From NCBI RefSeq assembly GCF_020982545.1, contig NZ_JAJKLK010000003.1:1116001-1180000 (forward strand): a stretch of DNA of 64,000 nucleotides, given 5' to 3'. The stretch is from Streptomyces sp. MNU76 (lineage in GTDB: Bacteria > Actinomycetota > Actinomycetes > Streptomycetales > Streptomycetaceae). A program made the position numbers and the translations under genes. Below the pieces are notes generated by a model. That model was not told the origin of the DNA. It was given only the letters and a program-made list of their open reading frames with translations, and did not search any database. Position 1 is the first letter of the stretch, and every line of letters begins with the position of its first letter. Positions 25,820-34,270 of this stretch are shown here, in pieces.

Positions 25820-26773
25820 CTACAGGTCGAGCACCAGCCGCGAGCCCTGGCAGCGGGACACGCAGATGAGCATGGTCTCCCCGGCCGCGCGCTCCTCGTC
25901 GCTGAGCACCGAGTCGCGATGGTCCGGGGTGCCCTCCAGGACATCCGTCTCACAGGTCCCGCACGTGCCCTCCGTGCACGAGTACAGCACCTCGACCCCG
26001 GCGGCACGCACGGTGTCGAGCACGGAGACCCCGACGGGAACCGTGACCGTCTTCCCCGTCCGCTCCAGCACGACCTCGAACTCGCCGTCCGGGCCGGTCT
26101 CCTGCTCCTTCGGCCGGAACCGCTCGATGCGGAGCGCCTTGCCCGGGCACCGCTCCTCGACCGCGTCGAGCAGCGGTCCGGGACCGCAGCAGTAGACGAG
26201 GGTGTCCTCGGGCAGCCCGTCCAGCACGGACCCGAGGTCCAGCAGCCCGCTCTCGTCCTGCGGGGCGACCGTCACCCGGGTGCCGTACCCGGCCAACTCC
26301 TGCTGGAACGCCATGGATGCACGGCTGCGCCCGCCGTACAGCAGCGACCACTCCGCACCCGCCGCCTCGGCGGCGGCCAGCATCGGCAGGATGGGGGTGA
26401 TGCCGATGCCGCCGGCCACGAACCGGTAGCGGGGCACCGGCTCCAGCGCGAAGTTGTTGCGCGGGCCGCGCACCCGGACCTTGTCGCCGCGCGCCAACTC
26501 CGTGTGCACGTACGCCGATCCGCCGCGCCCGTCGGGCTCCCGCAGCACCCCGATCCGCCAGGTGTGCCGGTCCGCCGGGTCGCCGCACAGCGAGTACTGC
26601 CGTTCCAGCCCGGGGCCGAGCAGCACATCGATGTGCGCGCCCGGTTCCCAGGCCGGGAGTTCCTCGCCCAGTGGATGCCGCAGGGTGAGGGCCAGCACGC
26701 CGTCGGCGGCGAACTCCCGGCTGTCGACGATGAGTTCGACCTCGTGGACGGACGAGGTGGAGGACGAGGTCAT
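25820..26773 (-). CDS. vanB: Vanillate demethylase reductase-type subunit (VanB-like)
   Basis: The 317-residue product has three modules. An FMN/FAD domain comes first (LERQYSLCGDP in place of the usual RxYS). An NAD-binding domain follows (GGIGITPILPMLAAAE, YCCGPGPLLDAVEE). A C-terminal plant-type [2Fe-2S] ferredoxin has Cys ligands in SCTEGTCGTCE and MLICVSRC. It passes electrons from NAD(P)H to the Rieske oxygenase. The start ATG overlaps the 65-aa gene's stop. Vanillate as substrate is inferred from the pair and from nearby pca genes; other methoxylated or aromatic acids are possible. Confidence 0.85.
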   Translation of the reverse strand: MTSSSTSSVHEVELIVDSREFAADGVLALTLRHPLGEELPAWEPGAHIDVLLGPGLERQYSLCGDPADRHTWRIGVLREPDGRGGSAYVHTELARGDKVRVRGPRNNFALEPVPRYRFVAGGIGITPILPMLAAAEAAGAEWSLLYGGRSRASMAFQQELAGYGTRVTVAPQDESGLLDLGSVLDGLPEDTLVYCCGPGPLLDAVEERCPGKALRIERFRPKEQETGPDGEFEVVLERTGKTVTVPVGVSVLDTVRAAGVEVLYSCTEGTCGTCETDVLEGTPDHRDSVLSDEERAAGETMLICVSRCQGSRLVLDL

Positions 26774-26967
26774 GAGGTGATTCCTTGTGGCTCCGTGCCT
26801 TGCGGCTGGTGTCCTTGCGGGTGGGAGAGCATCCACTCCCACATCTCGATGGGGTCCTGCGCGGTGTGCTCGCGCCCGCAGTGACAGGTGCCGTGCAGGA
26901 TGTCCGTGCCCGGCAGCCAGGCGATGCGGTAGACCTCTCCGGTCCGGAAGGTGGGCGGTGTGCTCAC
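26770..26967 (-). CDS. 65-aa protein between vanA and vanB, Cys/His motif
   Basis: I do not know this protein. It starts VSTPPTFRTGEVYRIAWLPG and contains GTCHCGREH, a Cys-x-Cys / His cluster able to bind a metal, then DPIEMWEWMLSHP. It overlaps the oxygenase stop (GTGA) and the reductase start (ATGA), so it is coupled to both. Small size, tight embedding and the Cys/His pattern suggest an accessory subunit or metal-delivery factor of the oxygenase. That is inference. Confidence 0.7.
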   Translation of the reverse strand: MSTPPTFRTGEVYRIAWLPGTDILHGTCHCGREHTAQDPIEMWEWMLSHPQGHQPQGTEPQGITS

Positions 26968-28028
26968 TGGACCTTCTCCACCGGCTTCTCCCCCTGCTCG
27001 ACCAGCCGGGCGAGGATACGGCGGGCGGCCAGACCACCGGTGTCGATGTTGATGCTCAGCTCCTGGTAGCCGGTGCGCTCGGAGCCCAGCGTCTCCTGGA
27101 GCAGGTTCAGCGCGACGACGTCCTGCATGACGACCGTGTGGTTGTTGCCCCTGAGGAACTCGGTGACCTCGTCGTCCTCGGTCGCCCAGTCCCGGGAGAC
27201 CATCCAGAAGTCGTACACCTTGCCGTCCGTCGACGGGGTGATCGCGTAGGTGATCTCGGTGTGGAAGCCGTTGGGGTCGCTGCCGTCCGCCTCGGGGAGC
27301 ACGCCCACCGGCGCGATCCGGCTGTGCAGCAGGTACAGGCAGGGGGCGAAGTACTCGATGTCCTGCCAGCGGGTGATGCGTCCCTCGATGCCGGTCGACC
27401 GCGCGTAGAACGGCGGGCACTCGGCGTCGTCCATGTGCCGGCTCACGCGCACGACACCGGCGCCCTCGTCGACCTCGGTGGTGATCGGTGTCTCGGCGAC
27501 CTCGGGGGTTCCGATGTAGCCGCCGTGCAGGTAGGTCTCGTGGGAGAGGTCGAGGAGGTTGTCGACGAGGAGCCCGTAGTCGGCGTCGATCGGCTCCATA
27601 CCGCGCACGGTCGTCCAGCCGGGGGCGGCCAGGTGCTTCGCGCGCGGGATCGTCTGCGGGTCGGCGAGCGCCGGGTCGCCTATCCACACCCAGATCAGCG
27701 AGTCCTGCTCGACCACCGGGTAGGAGGCCACGCGAGCCGTCCGCGGGATCCGCTTCTGCCCCGGCACGTACACACACGCGCCCGACGTGTCGTACGTGAA
27801 GCCGTGGTACCCGCACACGATCCGGTCCCCGTCCAGCCCGCTCTTGGAGAGCGGGTACCGGCGGTGCACACACCGGTCGTGCAGCGCGACCGGCGTCCCG
27901 TCCTCCTCCGTCCGGTAGAAGACGAGCGGCTCACCGAGGATCGTCCGGCCCAGCAGTTCCCGCCCCACCTCTTCGGCGTAGGCGGCGACGTACCACTGGT
28001 TCCTGGCAAAAGCAGTCATGTGCGGCAT
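26964..28028 (-). CDS. vanA: Rieske aromatic oxygenase, vanillate demethylase-like (VanA)
   Basis: The 354-residue product has a Rieske [2Fe-2S] site with ligands in HDRCVHRRYPLS and IVCGYHGFTYD. The mononuclear iron region is DNLLDLSHETYLHGGYIG. It starts MPHMTAFARNQWYVAAY; ATG 28028 has GGGA at proper spacing and ATG 28019 is the alternative. Family members O-demethylate vanillate to protocatechuate and formaldehyde. Here the product would feed pcaHG 15 kb away. It is first of a three-gene overlapping operon with the reductase last. A TTCCGT-TGG-ACGGAA palindrome lies 75 nt upstream. Confidence 0.88.
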   Translation of the reverse strand: MPHMTAFARNQWYVAAYAEEVGRELLGRTILGEPLVFYRTEEDGTPVALHDRCVHRRYPLSKSGLDGDRIVCGYHGFTYDTSGACVYVPGQKRIPRTARVASYPVVEQDSLIWVWIGDPALADPQTIPRAKHLAAPGWTTVRGMEPIDADYGLLVDNLLDLSHETYLHGGYIGTPEVAETPITTEVDEGAGVVRVSRHMDDAECPPFYARSTGIEGRITRWQDIEYFAPCLYLLHSRIAPVGVLPEADGSDPNGFHTEITYAITPSTDGKVYDFWMVSRDWATEDDEVTEFLRGNNHTVVMQDVVALNLLQETLGSERTGYQELSINIDTGGLAARRILARLVEQGEKPVEKVQ

Positions 28029-28102
28029 GAGCGGGGTCCCGTCATCCTCGACGTCGTGTCGGAAACACCATGACGATGTCGCCTCCACCCCGGCAATAGG
28101 AC

Positions 28103-28117
28103 TTCCGTTGGACGGAA
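28103..28117. promoter_or_regulatory. TTCCGT-N3-ACGGAA palindrome, candidate IclR-type operator
   Basis: A perfect 6-3-6 inverted repeat TTCCGTTGGACGGAA lies 75 nt upstream of the Rieske oxygenase start. TTCCG...CGGAA symmetry is common for IclR-family sites in actinomycetes. The nearby IclR gene is a remnant, so this operator may be orphaned. Confidence 0.55.
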
Positions 28118-28217
28118 ACCCCCTGGTCAGGTACATGGTGCCGGCAACGTGGTGTTCGGTTCGCTTCACCGCTCCGGCCGAGACCGGAACAGGCGCCTCT
28201 CTGGCCCTGCGCCCGCG

Positions 28218-28834
28218 GGGTCGGGGTCGGTGGCGAGGCGTTCACGGTGCAGGCCGACATCGCCGTCCACGCCGATGCCATCCGCATGGCCGAGGAGGTG
28301 TTCGGCCGTTTCGGCGGCCTGGATGTGCTGGTGAACAACGTCGGTGACATGGCGGGCGACCAGATGTCCTGGCGGGAGCTCACCGAGGAGTCCATCGACC
28401 ACGTCCTCGCGGTGGACATCAAGGGAACGATGCTGTGCGTCCACGAGTTCGGCTCCCGGATGCTGGAGCAGGGCCACGGCGCGATCGTCAACATCGGCTC
28501 CACCGTGATCGTGCGCGGCAGCGCCCGCGCCCCGCAGTACGCCGCCGCCGAGTACGGCATCCTCGGCATCACCAAGTCCTACGCCCAGGCGTTCGCCCCC
28601 ACCGTGCGGGTCAACACCTTCGCCCCCGGCTACATCGAGACCGAGATGCTCCTCAGTCGTGCGGACTGGAAGTCCGGCCGCCGCGAGGACATGATCGCCA
28701 AGACCCCGATGCGCCGCGTCCCGGGCCCTGCCGAACTCGCGGGCACCGCCCTCTTCCTCGCCACCGACGACGCCGCTCACGTGACCGGCGTCTACCTCAA
28801 CGCCGACGGCGGCTTCAACATGATCGGCGCCTGA
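28218..28834 (+). pseudogene. SDR oxidoreductase, N-terminus lost
   Basis: From GGEAFTVQADIAVHADA the sequence follows a classical short-chain dehydrogenase: LDVLVNNVGDMAGD, VNIGSTVIVRGS, VRVNTFAPGYIETEM and the C-terminal VTGVYLNADGGFNMIG. The first about 60 residues with the TGxxxGIG cofactor motif are absent; sequence before 28218 is unrelated. The active-site YxxxK has become YAAAE (GAG at 28550). No start codon with a ribosome site exists; GTG 28247 falls mid-strand. It is a non-functional remnant adjacent to an aldehyde dehydrogenase remnant, together resembling a lost aromatic-alcohol or aldehyde pathway. Confidence 0.8.
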
Positions 28835-28876
28835 CCCGCAGGATGCACGCCCCGAGCAACCGAGGGAGACGACCTC

Positions 28877-29142
28877 GTGCCACTTGACCGTGACCTTCTG
28901 ATCGGCGGCAAGGAGACCCCGGCCGTCTCGGGCGGACCACCGCCGATGCCCTGTATCCGGCGACCGTGCTGACCGACCTGCCCGAGGACGCGGAACTGCA
29001 CCACGCCGAGGCGGTGGCCCTGGCCAACGACACCGAGCACGGCCTCAGTTGCGGCATCCTCACCGAGAACGGCACCCACGGCCCGAAGCCGGCACGCCGT
29101 GTCCGCACCGGCATCGTGCATGTGAACGACCAGTCGGTGGAC
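28877..29142 (+). pseudogene. Aldehyde dehydrogenase remnant (vanillin dehydrogenase-like)
   Basis: GTG 28877 with GGGAG upstream opens PLDRDLLIGGKETPAVSGG, a typical ALDH start. Then several hundred residues, including the cofactor site and catalytic Glu and Cys, are missing. The text resumes in another frame as TVLTDLPEDAELHHAEAVAL, ANDTEHGLSCGILTENGTH and RVRTGIVHVNDQSV, matching the C-terminal third of vanillin/benzaldehyde dehydrogenases. The final 50-60 residues are also gone. It clearly cannot encode an active enzyme. Confidence 0.8.
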
Positions 29143-29188
29143 AGGCATCGACTCCTTCTCGAACACCCGCACAACCAGGGAGTTCCCT

Positions 29189-29557
29189 GTGGCAACGTTC
29201 CGTTTCGACACCCGAGTCGCACATGACCCCGACCGCGTCTGGGCCGTCCTCACCGACGTGAGCATGATTCCGAAGTGGTTCCCGGCCGTACAGGAGGCAC
29301 ACTTCGACGGCACGCACCGCCACCTGACCACGGCCGAGGGCACGCTGAAGTCCCTCGTGGTGACGGAGGACGACACACTGCGCCGCTTCCAGTACCGGTT
29401 CGTCGAGGGCATGCCCCAGCCCATCGACTTCCACCTGGGCACCATCGACGTGCTCCCCGACGCGGACGGCTCCCGCGTGGTCTACAGCCAGGAGATCCTT
29501 CCCGAGGCCCTGGCACCCATCGTCGGCATCGCCCGCTACTTCGCCGTGCGTGGATGA
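29189..29557 (+). CDS. SRPBCC-fold protein, possibly 3'-truncated
   Basis: The 122-residue product starts with GTG after AGGGAG and reads VATFRFDTRVAHDPDRVWAV, LTDVSMIPKWFPAVQEA and SRVVYSQEILPEALAPIVG. This is the START-like SRPBCC fold that binds hydrophobic ligands (polyketide cyclase/dehydrase group). It ends FAVRG exactly where a foreign MFS fragment begins on the other strand. The last helix that normally closes the ligand cavity is short, so the gene is probably clipped by the rearrangement. Function unknown. Confidence 0.6.
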   Translation: MATFRFDTRVAHDPDRVWAVLTDVSMIPKWFPAVQEAHFDGTHRHLTTAEGTLKSLVVTEDDTLRRFQYRFVEGMPQPIDFHLGTIDVLPDADGSRVVYSQEILPEALAPIVGIARYFAVRG

Positions 29558-29792
29558 GGGCGGCGGCCAGGGCGAGCAGGTAGGAGTTGGTGACCCACTG
29601 CAGTTCGGCGGTGGTGGCGTTCAGGTCGCGGGCGATCTCGGCATTGGCGACGGAGACGACGGAGCCGTCGAGGCCGACCAAGAACAGGCCGAACGCGACG
29701 GCGACCAGCGTCAGCCACGGGTTGGCACGCGGACCGCGGGGTCGGGGGTCGGATACGGAAGCGAGCGCTGTGGTCGCAGCGGTGACAGACAC
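29553..29792 (-). pseudogene. N-terminal fragment of an MFS drug transporter (EmrB/QacA type)
   Basis: On the minus strand from GTG 29792, about 80 residues match the start of a 14-TM MFS pump: PWLTLVAVAFGLFLVGLDGS, VVSVANAEIARDLN, and AELQWVTNSYLLALAAALI. Identity to the family stops abruptly near 29553, where the sequence becomes the antisense of the SRPBCC gene. Only the first two membrane segments remain. The abrupt junction marks a deletion or recombination endpoint. Confidence 0.75.
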
Positions 29793-29957
29793 GTGTGAAC
29801 GACGCTGTTCGCGAGGCGGCCCCCGCCGCGTCACACCCGCGCCACGGACCCTTCCCCGTCGTTCGTTCCTCTTGGACCATGCCCCGGGACACTCGAAGCA
29901 CCTCCAGCGCGCAGGTCACATCCGACGCACCACGTCAGGACAAGAGGTCATCCACCC

Positions 29958-32003
29958 ATGCCTGAAGTCAACCGGCGGCGATTCCTCCAGGCCGCGGGCG
30001 CCACTACGGCGTTCAGCGCACTGTCGGCCAGTATCGAGCGGGCCGCGGCGCTGCCCGCGCACCATCGTTCCGGCACCATCGAGGACGTCGAGCACATCGT
30101 CGTCCTCATGCAGGAGAACCGGTCCTTCGACCACTACTTCGGCTCGCTGAGAGGCGTACGCGGCTTCGGCGACCCGCATCCGGTGACGCTGGACAACGGC
30201 AGGAGCGTGTGGCACCAGTCGGACGGGACGAGGGACGTGCTGCCGTTCCACCCCGAGGCCGACGATCTCGGCATGCAGTTCCTGGAGGGCCTGCCGCACG
30301 GCTGGCCCGACGGGCACGCCGCCTACAACGGCGGCAAGTACGACAAGTGGGTACCGGCCAAGGGCACCACGACGATGGCGTACCTGACCCGCGAGGACAT
30401 CCCGTTCCACTACGCCCTCGCCGACACGTTCACCGTCTGCGACGCCTACCACTGCTCGTTCATCGGCTCCACGGACCCCAACCGCTACTACCTGTGGACG
30501 GGACACACGGGCAACGACGGCAAGGGCGGCGGCCCCGTCCTCGGCAACGACGAGGTCGGCTACGACTGGACGACCTACCCCGAACGGCTCGAAGCGGCCG
30601 GGATCTCCTGGAAGATCTACCAGGACATCGGCGACGGCCTGGACGCGGCCGGTTCCTGGGGCTGGATAGCCGACGCCTACCGGGGCAACTACGGCGACAA
30701 CTCGCTGCTCTACTTCAACAGGTACCGGGGCGCCAAGCCCGGGGACCCCTGGTACGACAAGGCCCGGACCGGCACGAACGTCAAGGCCGGCGACGGCTAC
30801 TTCGACCGGCTGCGGGCCGACGTCAAGGCGGGGAAGCTCCCGCAGATCTCCTGGATCGCCGCGCCCGAGGCGTTCTCCGAGCACTCCAACTGGCCCTCGA
30901 ACTACGGCGCCTGGTACATCTCCCAGGTCCTCGACGCCCTCACCTCCAACCCGGCGGTCTGGGCGAGGACCGCGCTGTTCATCACGTACGACGAGAACGA
31001 CGGCTTCTTCGACCACCTCGTGCCGCCGCTCCCGCCGCGCGACGCCTCCCGCGGCAAGTCGACGGTGGAGGTCGGTCCGGACCTCTTCGCGGGCAGCCCC
31101 ACCCATGTCGCCGGTCCGTACGGGCTCGGCCCGCGCGTGCCGATGCTGGTCGTCTCCCCCTGGAGCAAGGGCGGTTACGTCTGCTCGGAGACCCTCGACC
31201 ACACCTCGATCCTGCGGTTCATGGAGCGGCGGTTCGGGGTGCGCGAGCCCAACATCTCGCCATGGCGGCGGGCCGTCTGCGGTGACCTGACCTCGGCGTT
31301 CGACTTCTCCCGCAAGGACAGCCGGCCCGCCGCGCTGCCGGACACCGACGCGTACGAGCCGCCGGACCGGGAGCGGCACCCCGACTACCGGCCCACCGTG
31401 CCGGCGGACCCGAGCATGCCGCGGCAGGAACGGGGACTGCGTCCCGCCCGGCCGCTGAAGTACGTGCCCCGGGTGGACGGTTCGGCCGATCCGAAGGCCG
31501 GGACCCTCACCCTCACGTTCGCCTCGGGCGGCAGGGCGGGGGCGGCGTTCCTGGTCACGTCCGGCAACCGTACGGACGGGCCGTGGGTGTACACGACCGA
31601 GGCGGGCAAGGCCGTCTCGGACACGTGGAGCTCCGCGGCCTCCGGGGGGTCGTACGACCTCACGGTGCACGGGCCGAATGGCTTCCTGCGGGTCTTCGAG
31701 GGGCCGGGGACGGTTCGCGGGCCCGAGGTCACCGCGCGGCACGTCGGCGACGACGTGGAGCTGACCTTCACCAACAAGAGGGCCACCGCGGTGAGCCTCA
31801 CGATCGAGAGCGCGTACGGCGGCCGGGCCCGTACGGTCCGGGTCCGGGCCGGGGCCACCGTCCGCGAGGTCGTCGACCTGCGCTCCAGCCGACGGTGGTA
31901 CGACCTGACGGTCGCCGCCGACGGGGGGTTCCTCCGGAGGTTCGCCGGACACGTGGAGAACGGGCGCGTCGGGGTGAGCGATCCGGCGCTGGGGCGGCAG
32001 TAG
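29958..32003 (+). CDS. Secreted phospholipase C, phosphocholine-specific type
   Basis: The 681-residue product starts MPEVNRRRFLQAAGATTAFS, a Tat signal. The phosphoesterase domain shows VVLMQENRSFDHYFGSL, CDAYHCSFIGSTDPNRYYLW, FITYDENDGFFDHLVPP and SPWSKGGYVCSETLDHTS, the metal and catalytic blocks of non-hemolytic phospholipase C. Two C-terminal beta domains of the DUF756 type follow (from about residue 500). Length matches the family. It hydrolyses phosphatidylcholine outside the cell, releasing phosphocholine. Such genes are often phosphate-regulated, but I see no clear Pho box in 29793-29957. It appears monocistronic. Confidence 0.92.
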   Translation: MPEVNRRRFLQAAGATTAFSALSASIERAAALPAHHRSGTIEDVEHIVVLMQENRSFDHYFGSLRGVRGFGDPHPVTLDNGRSVWHQSDGTRDVLPFHPEADDLGMQFLEGLPHGWPDGHAAYNGGKYDKWVPAKGTTTMAYLTREDIPFHYALADTFTVCDAYHCSFIGSTDPNRYYLWTGHTGNDGKGGGPVLGNDEVGYDWTTYPERLEAAGISWKIYQDIGDGLDAAGSWGWIADAYRGNYGDNSLLYFNRYRGAKPGDPWYDKARTGTNVKAGDGYFDRLRADVKAGKLPQISWIAAPEAFSEHSNWPSNYGAWYISQVLDALTSNPAVWARTALFITYDENDGFFDHLVPPLPPRDASRGKSTVEVGPDLFAGSPTHVAGPYGLGPRVPMLVVSPWSKGGYVCSETLDHTSILRFMERRFGVREPNISPWRRAVCGDLTSAFDFSRKDSRPAALPDTDAYEPPDRERHPDYRPTVPADPSMPRQERGLRPARPLKYVPRVDGSADPKAGTLTLTFASGGRAGAAFLVTSGNRTDGPWVYTTEAGKAVSDTWSSAASGGSYDLTVHGPNGFLRVFEGPGTVRGPEVTARHVGDDVELTFTNKRATAVSLTIESAYGGRARTVRVRAGATVREVVDLRSSRRWYDLTVAADGGFLRRFAGHVENGRVGVSDPALGRQ

Positions 32004-32311
32004 GACGCCGGGTGACCTGGGGTGCCGGGTGGGTCGGGGGCCGGTGACTCGGAGCGCCTACCGGCTCGGCGGGATCTGTGATCGGGCGGCCACCGGTCGT
32101 ACGTGGCAGATCGCGCAGTTCCCCGCCCCTGAGGGCCTGCGGCCCCGAAGGCCGCGGCCCCAGGGGCGCGTCCGCTCCGGCCCCTCCCAGCCGCGGGCAA
32201 TCATCCCGCTGGGGCGATGGGGCACCTCCCGCTCGAGCGAAGCCGAGGTGGGGGAGGGTGGGCGCGGACGGCACCCCTGTCAGCGCCGGTAGGCCCTCCC
32301 ACCCCGCCTGC
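32004..32311. repeat. Non-coding interval with two G/C-rich hairpin repeats
   Basis: No gene is supported here. A long hairpin spans 32125-32167 (arms starting GCCCCTGAGGGCC and ending GGGGC), preceded by GCAGTTCCCCG as in the 12066 palindrome. A second repeat at 32221-32257 has CACCTCCCGCTCGAGCG followed by GAGGTGGGGGAGG. The same type is embedded in the MITE copy at 61.7 kb. These could terminate the phospholipase transcript. Confidence 0.6.
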
Positions 32312-33252
32312 TCAGAGGGGTGAGGTGCCCAGGTGAGGGAGCCCGGGCGACGCGGTAGCAACGACGGTTCCGTGGGGGCGTGGTGGGGCTCCAGGGCCAG
32401 GACGGCCGCCACCGGGTGGTCCTCGCCCACCGGGGTGGGAGCCGTCACCCGGGTCAGCAGCACCACACCCCGCGCCGCCACCACGGCCCCGCCACCGCGA
32501 GCAGCGCTCCCGCTGCCCCGCCCCGCAGGCCCTCTCCGAGGAGGGAGGGCCGATCACGGCGGCTGCCAGCGGGTTCGACAGGGTCACGACCGCGAGCGGC
32601 GCCCCAGACCCCCTCGGTACGCCGTCTGGGAGAGCAGCAGCCCGCCCACGGCGAACGCGGCGACCAGCAGGGCCACCACGACGACCTCCACGTCGAGGAG
32701 GGACCCCGAGTGGTCCGTCGCGGCGACCGTGACGGTCTGGGTGAGCGCGGAGGCGACACCCGAGGCCATGCCGGAGGCACCGGCGTGGCGCAGTCCGGGC
32801 CTGGCGCCGGGCCGGGAGAGCAGACCGACCAGGGCGACGGTCGCGCCGGCCACGGCGACTGCCTCCGGCAGACTCAGCACGTCGTCCGGGGCGGGCCCGG
32901 ACGCGACGATCAGGATCGCGGCGAGACCCGCCAGCGTGAGCGCGGTACCCCGCCACTCCGCGCGGGTGACCCGGCGTCCGGCCACCCGCGCGCCCAGCGG
33001 CACCGCGGCCACGAGCGTGAGCGCGCCCAGCGGCTGCACCACCGTGAGGGGGCCGTACTTGAGGGCGACGACGTGCAGCAGAGCGGCGCCCGCGTTCAGC
33101 ACGACCGAACTCCACCAGGCACCGCTGGCGAGCATCCGCCGTACGCCGGAGTCGGTGCTGCGCGCGGCGAGCCGCTCCTGGGCCACGGCGGCGGCCGCGT
33201 ACGCGACGGCGGAGACCAGGGAGAGGGCGACGGCGACTAGGGTGGCGTTCAT
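32312..33252 (-). CDS. EamA/DMT-family membrane transporter, frame broken three times
   Basis: The start reads MNATLVAVALSLVSAVAYAA, and nine or so hydrophobic segments follow, including VVLNAGAALLHVVALKYGPL and ALTLAGLAAILIVASG. As read, the frame stops at 32584 (GGLGRRSRS). Adding one base in each of three short homopolymers (32602-32605, 32547-32549, 32487-32490) restores a continuous tail: APLAVVTLSNPLAAAVIG, LLGEGLRGGAAGALLAVAG and VVAARGVVLLTRVTAPTPVG. The true 3' end beyond about 32400 is unclear. The gene overlaps the PAP2 gene by four bases. Substrate unknown; small-molecule export is typical. Confidence 0.65.
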
Positions 33253-34049
33253 CGTCCCGCTCCGGCCAGGACGGGCTCCTCGGCCGGGACGAGGGTCCCG
33301 GAGCGCTGCCCGGCGGTGGTGGCTGTGCGGTGCGGAAGCTGGATCACGGCGAGGACGGCGGCCAGCAGGACGCCGGCGACGATCGCGTCGAGCCAGTAGT
33401 GGTTCGCGGTGCCGACGATCACCACCAGGGTCACCAGCGGGTGCAGCAGCCACAGCCGGCGCAGGCGGGATCGGGTCGCCGCGATCAGACCGACCGCGAC
33501 CATCAGGGCCCAGCCGAAGTGCAGCGAGGGCATCGCGGCGAACTGGTTCGCCAGCGAGTCGGTGGCCGGCGTCGCCGAGTAGACCGTCGGCCCGTACACC
33601 TGTCCGGTGTCGATGAGGTGCGCGCCGTCCAGCATCCGCGGCGGGGCCAGCGGGAACGCGAGGTGCAGCAGCAGCGCGGCGGCGGTGAGCGCGGCGAGGA
33701 CCCGGCGGGCCCAGACGTAGTGCCCGGGGCGCCGCAGGTACAGCCAGACCAGGAAGGCCGCGGTGGCGGGGAAGTGGACGGTCGCGTAGTAGACGTTCGC
33801 GATGTGGACCAGCGTGTCGCCGTGCAGCAGCGCGGACTGCACGGAGCCCTCGCCCGGCAGTCCCAGGGCGCGCTCCCAGTCCCATACGTCGTGGGCGTTG
33901 CGGAAGGCCTCGGCGGTGTGTCCGTTGGCCAGCAGCCGACCGAACTTGTAGACGAGGAAGAGCCCTGCGACGAGCAGGAACTCACGGACGAGGGGCGGCC
34001 GCGGTATCGCGGCGGCCGGCTCTTCCGCAGGCGCGGTGCGGCATTCCAT
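33249..34049 (-). CDS. PAP2-family integral membrane phosphatase
   Basis: The 266-residue product is read from ATG 34049 with GAAAGGG upstream. About six hydrophobic segments carry the PAP2 signature in altered form: MPSLHFGWALMVAVGL (PSxH) and GTANHYWLDAIVAGVLL (HxxxD). This resembles the inositol-phosphorylceramide-synthase-like branch. Such enzymes dephosphorylate or transfer lipid-linked phosphates. It is coupled to the DMT transporter and divergent from a TetR regulator across the 16-bp iteron array, which lies 47 nt upstream. Confidence 0.85.
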   Translation of the reverse strand: MECRTAPAEEPAAAIPRPPLVREFLLVAGLFLVYKFGRLLANGHTAEAFRNAHDVWDWERALGLPGEGSVQSALLHGDTLVHIANVYYATVHFPATAAFLVWLYLRRPGHYVWARRVLAALTAAALLLHLAFPLAPPRMLDGAHLIDTGQVYGPTVYSATPATDSLANQFAAMPSLHFGWALMVAVGLIAATRSRLRRLWLLHPLVTLVVIVGTANHYWLDAIVAGVLLAAVLAVIQLPHRTATTAGQRSGTLVPAEEPVLAGAGR

Positions 34050-34095
34050 CCCCGGCCCTTTCGCTGACGGCGCTGGTGGCGCTGATTCCCAAGGT

Positions 34096-34228
34096 GATCG
34101 ATACGCCGTGGTACCGATACGAGCCGGTACCGATACGAGAGTGTACCGATACGCCACTGTACCGAAACGATGGGGTATCGATACGCCACTGTACCGATAC
34201 AGGGCCGTTCCGGTACAGTGGCGTATCG
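34096..34228. promoter_or_regulatory. Array of seven 16-bp iterons plus 18-bp inverted repeat, probable TetR operator
   Basis: Units of the form TACCGATACGNNNNNG begin at 34096, 34112, 34128, 34144, 34160, 34176 and 34192, exactly 16 nt apart. The sixth-seventh units contain CGATACGCCACTGTACCG (34179-34196), which is repeated as a perfect inverse at 34211-34228. The array fills the promoter gap between the PAP2 gene and the TetR gene. It probably binds several TetR dimers. Confidence 0.8.
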
Positions 34229-34270
34229 ACAGGCCTTTCGGCATGGGGACGACCGAAGGAGACACGAGTC

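Noticed and set aside
34096..34228. Possible CRISPR array from regularly spaced repeats
   Set aside because: Units are directly abutting at 16 nt with no spacers of 30-40 nt and no cas genes; an operator array fits better.
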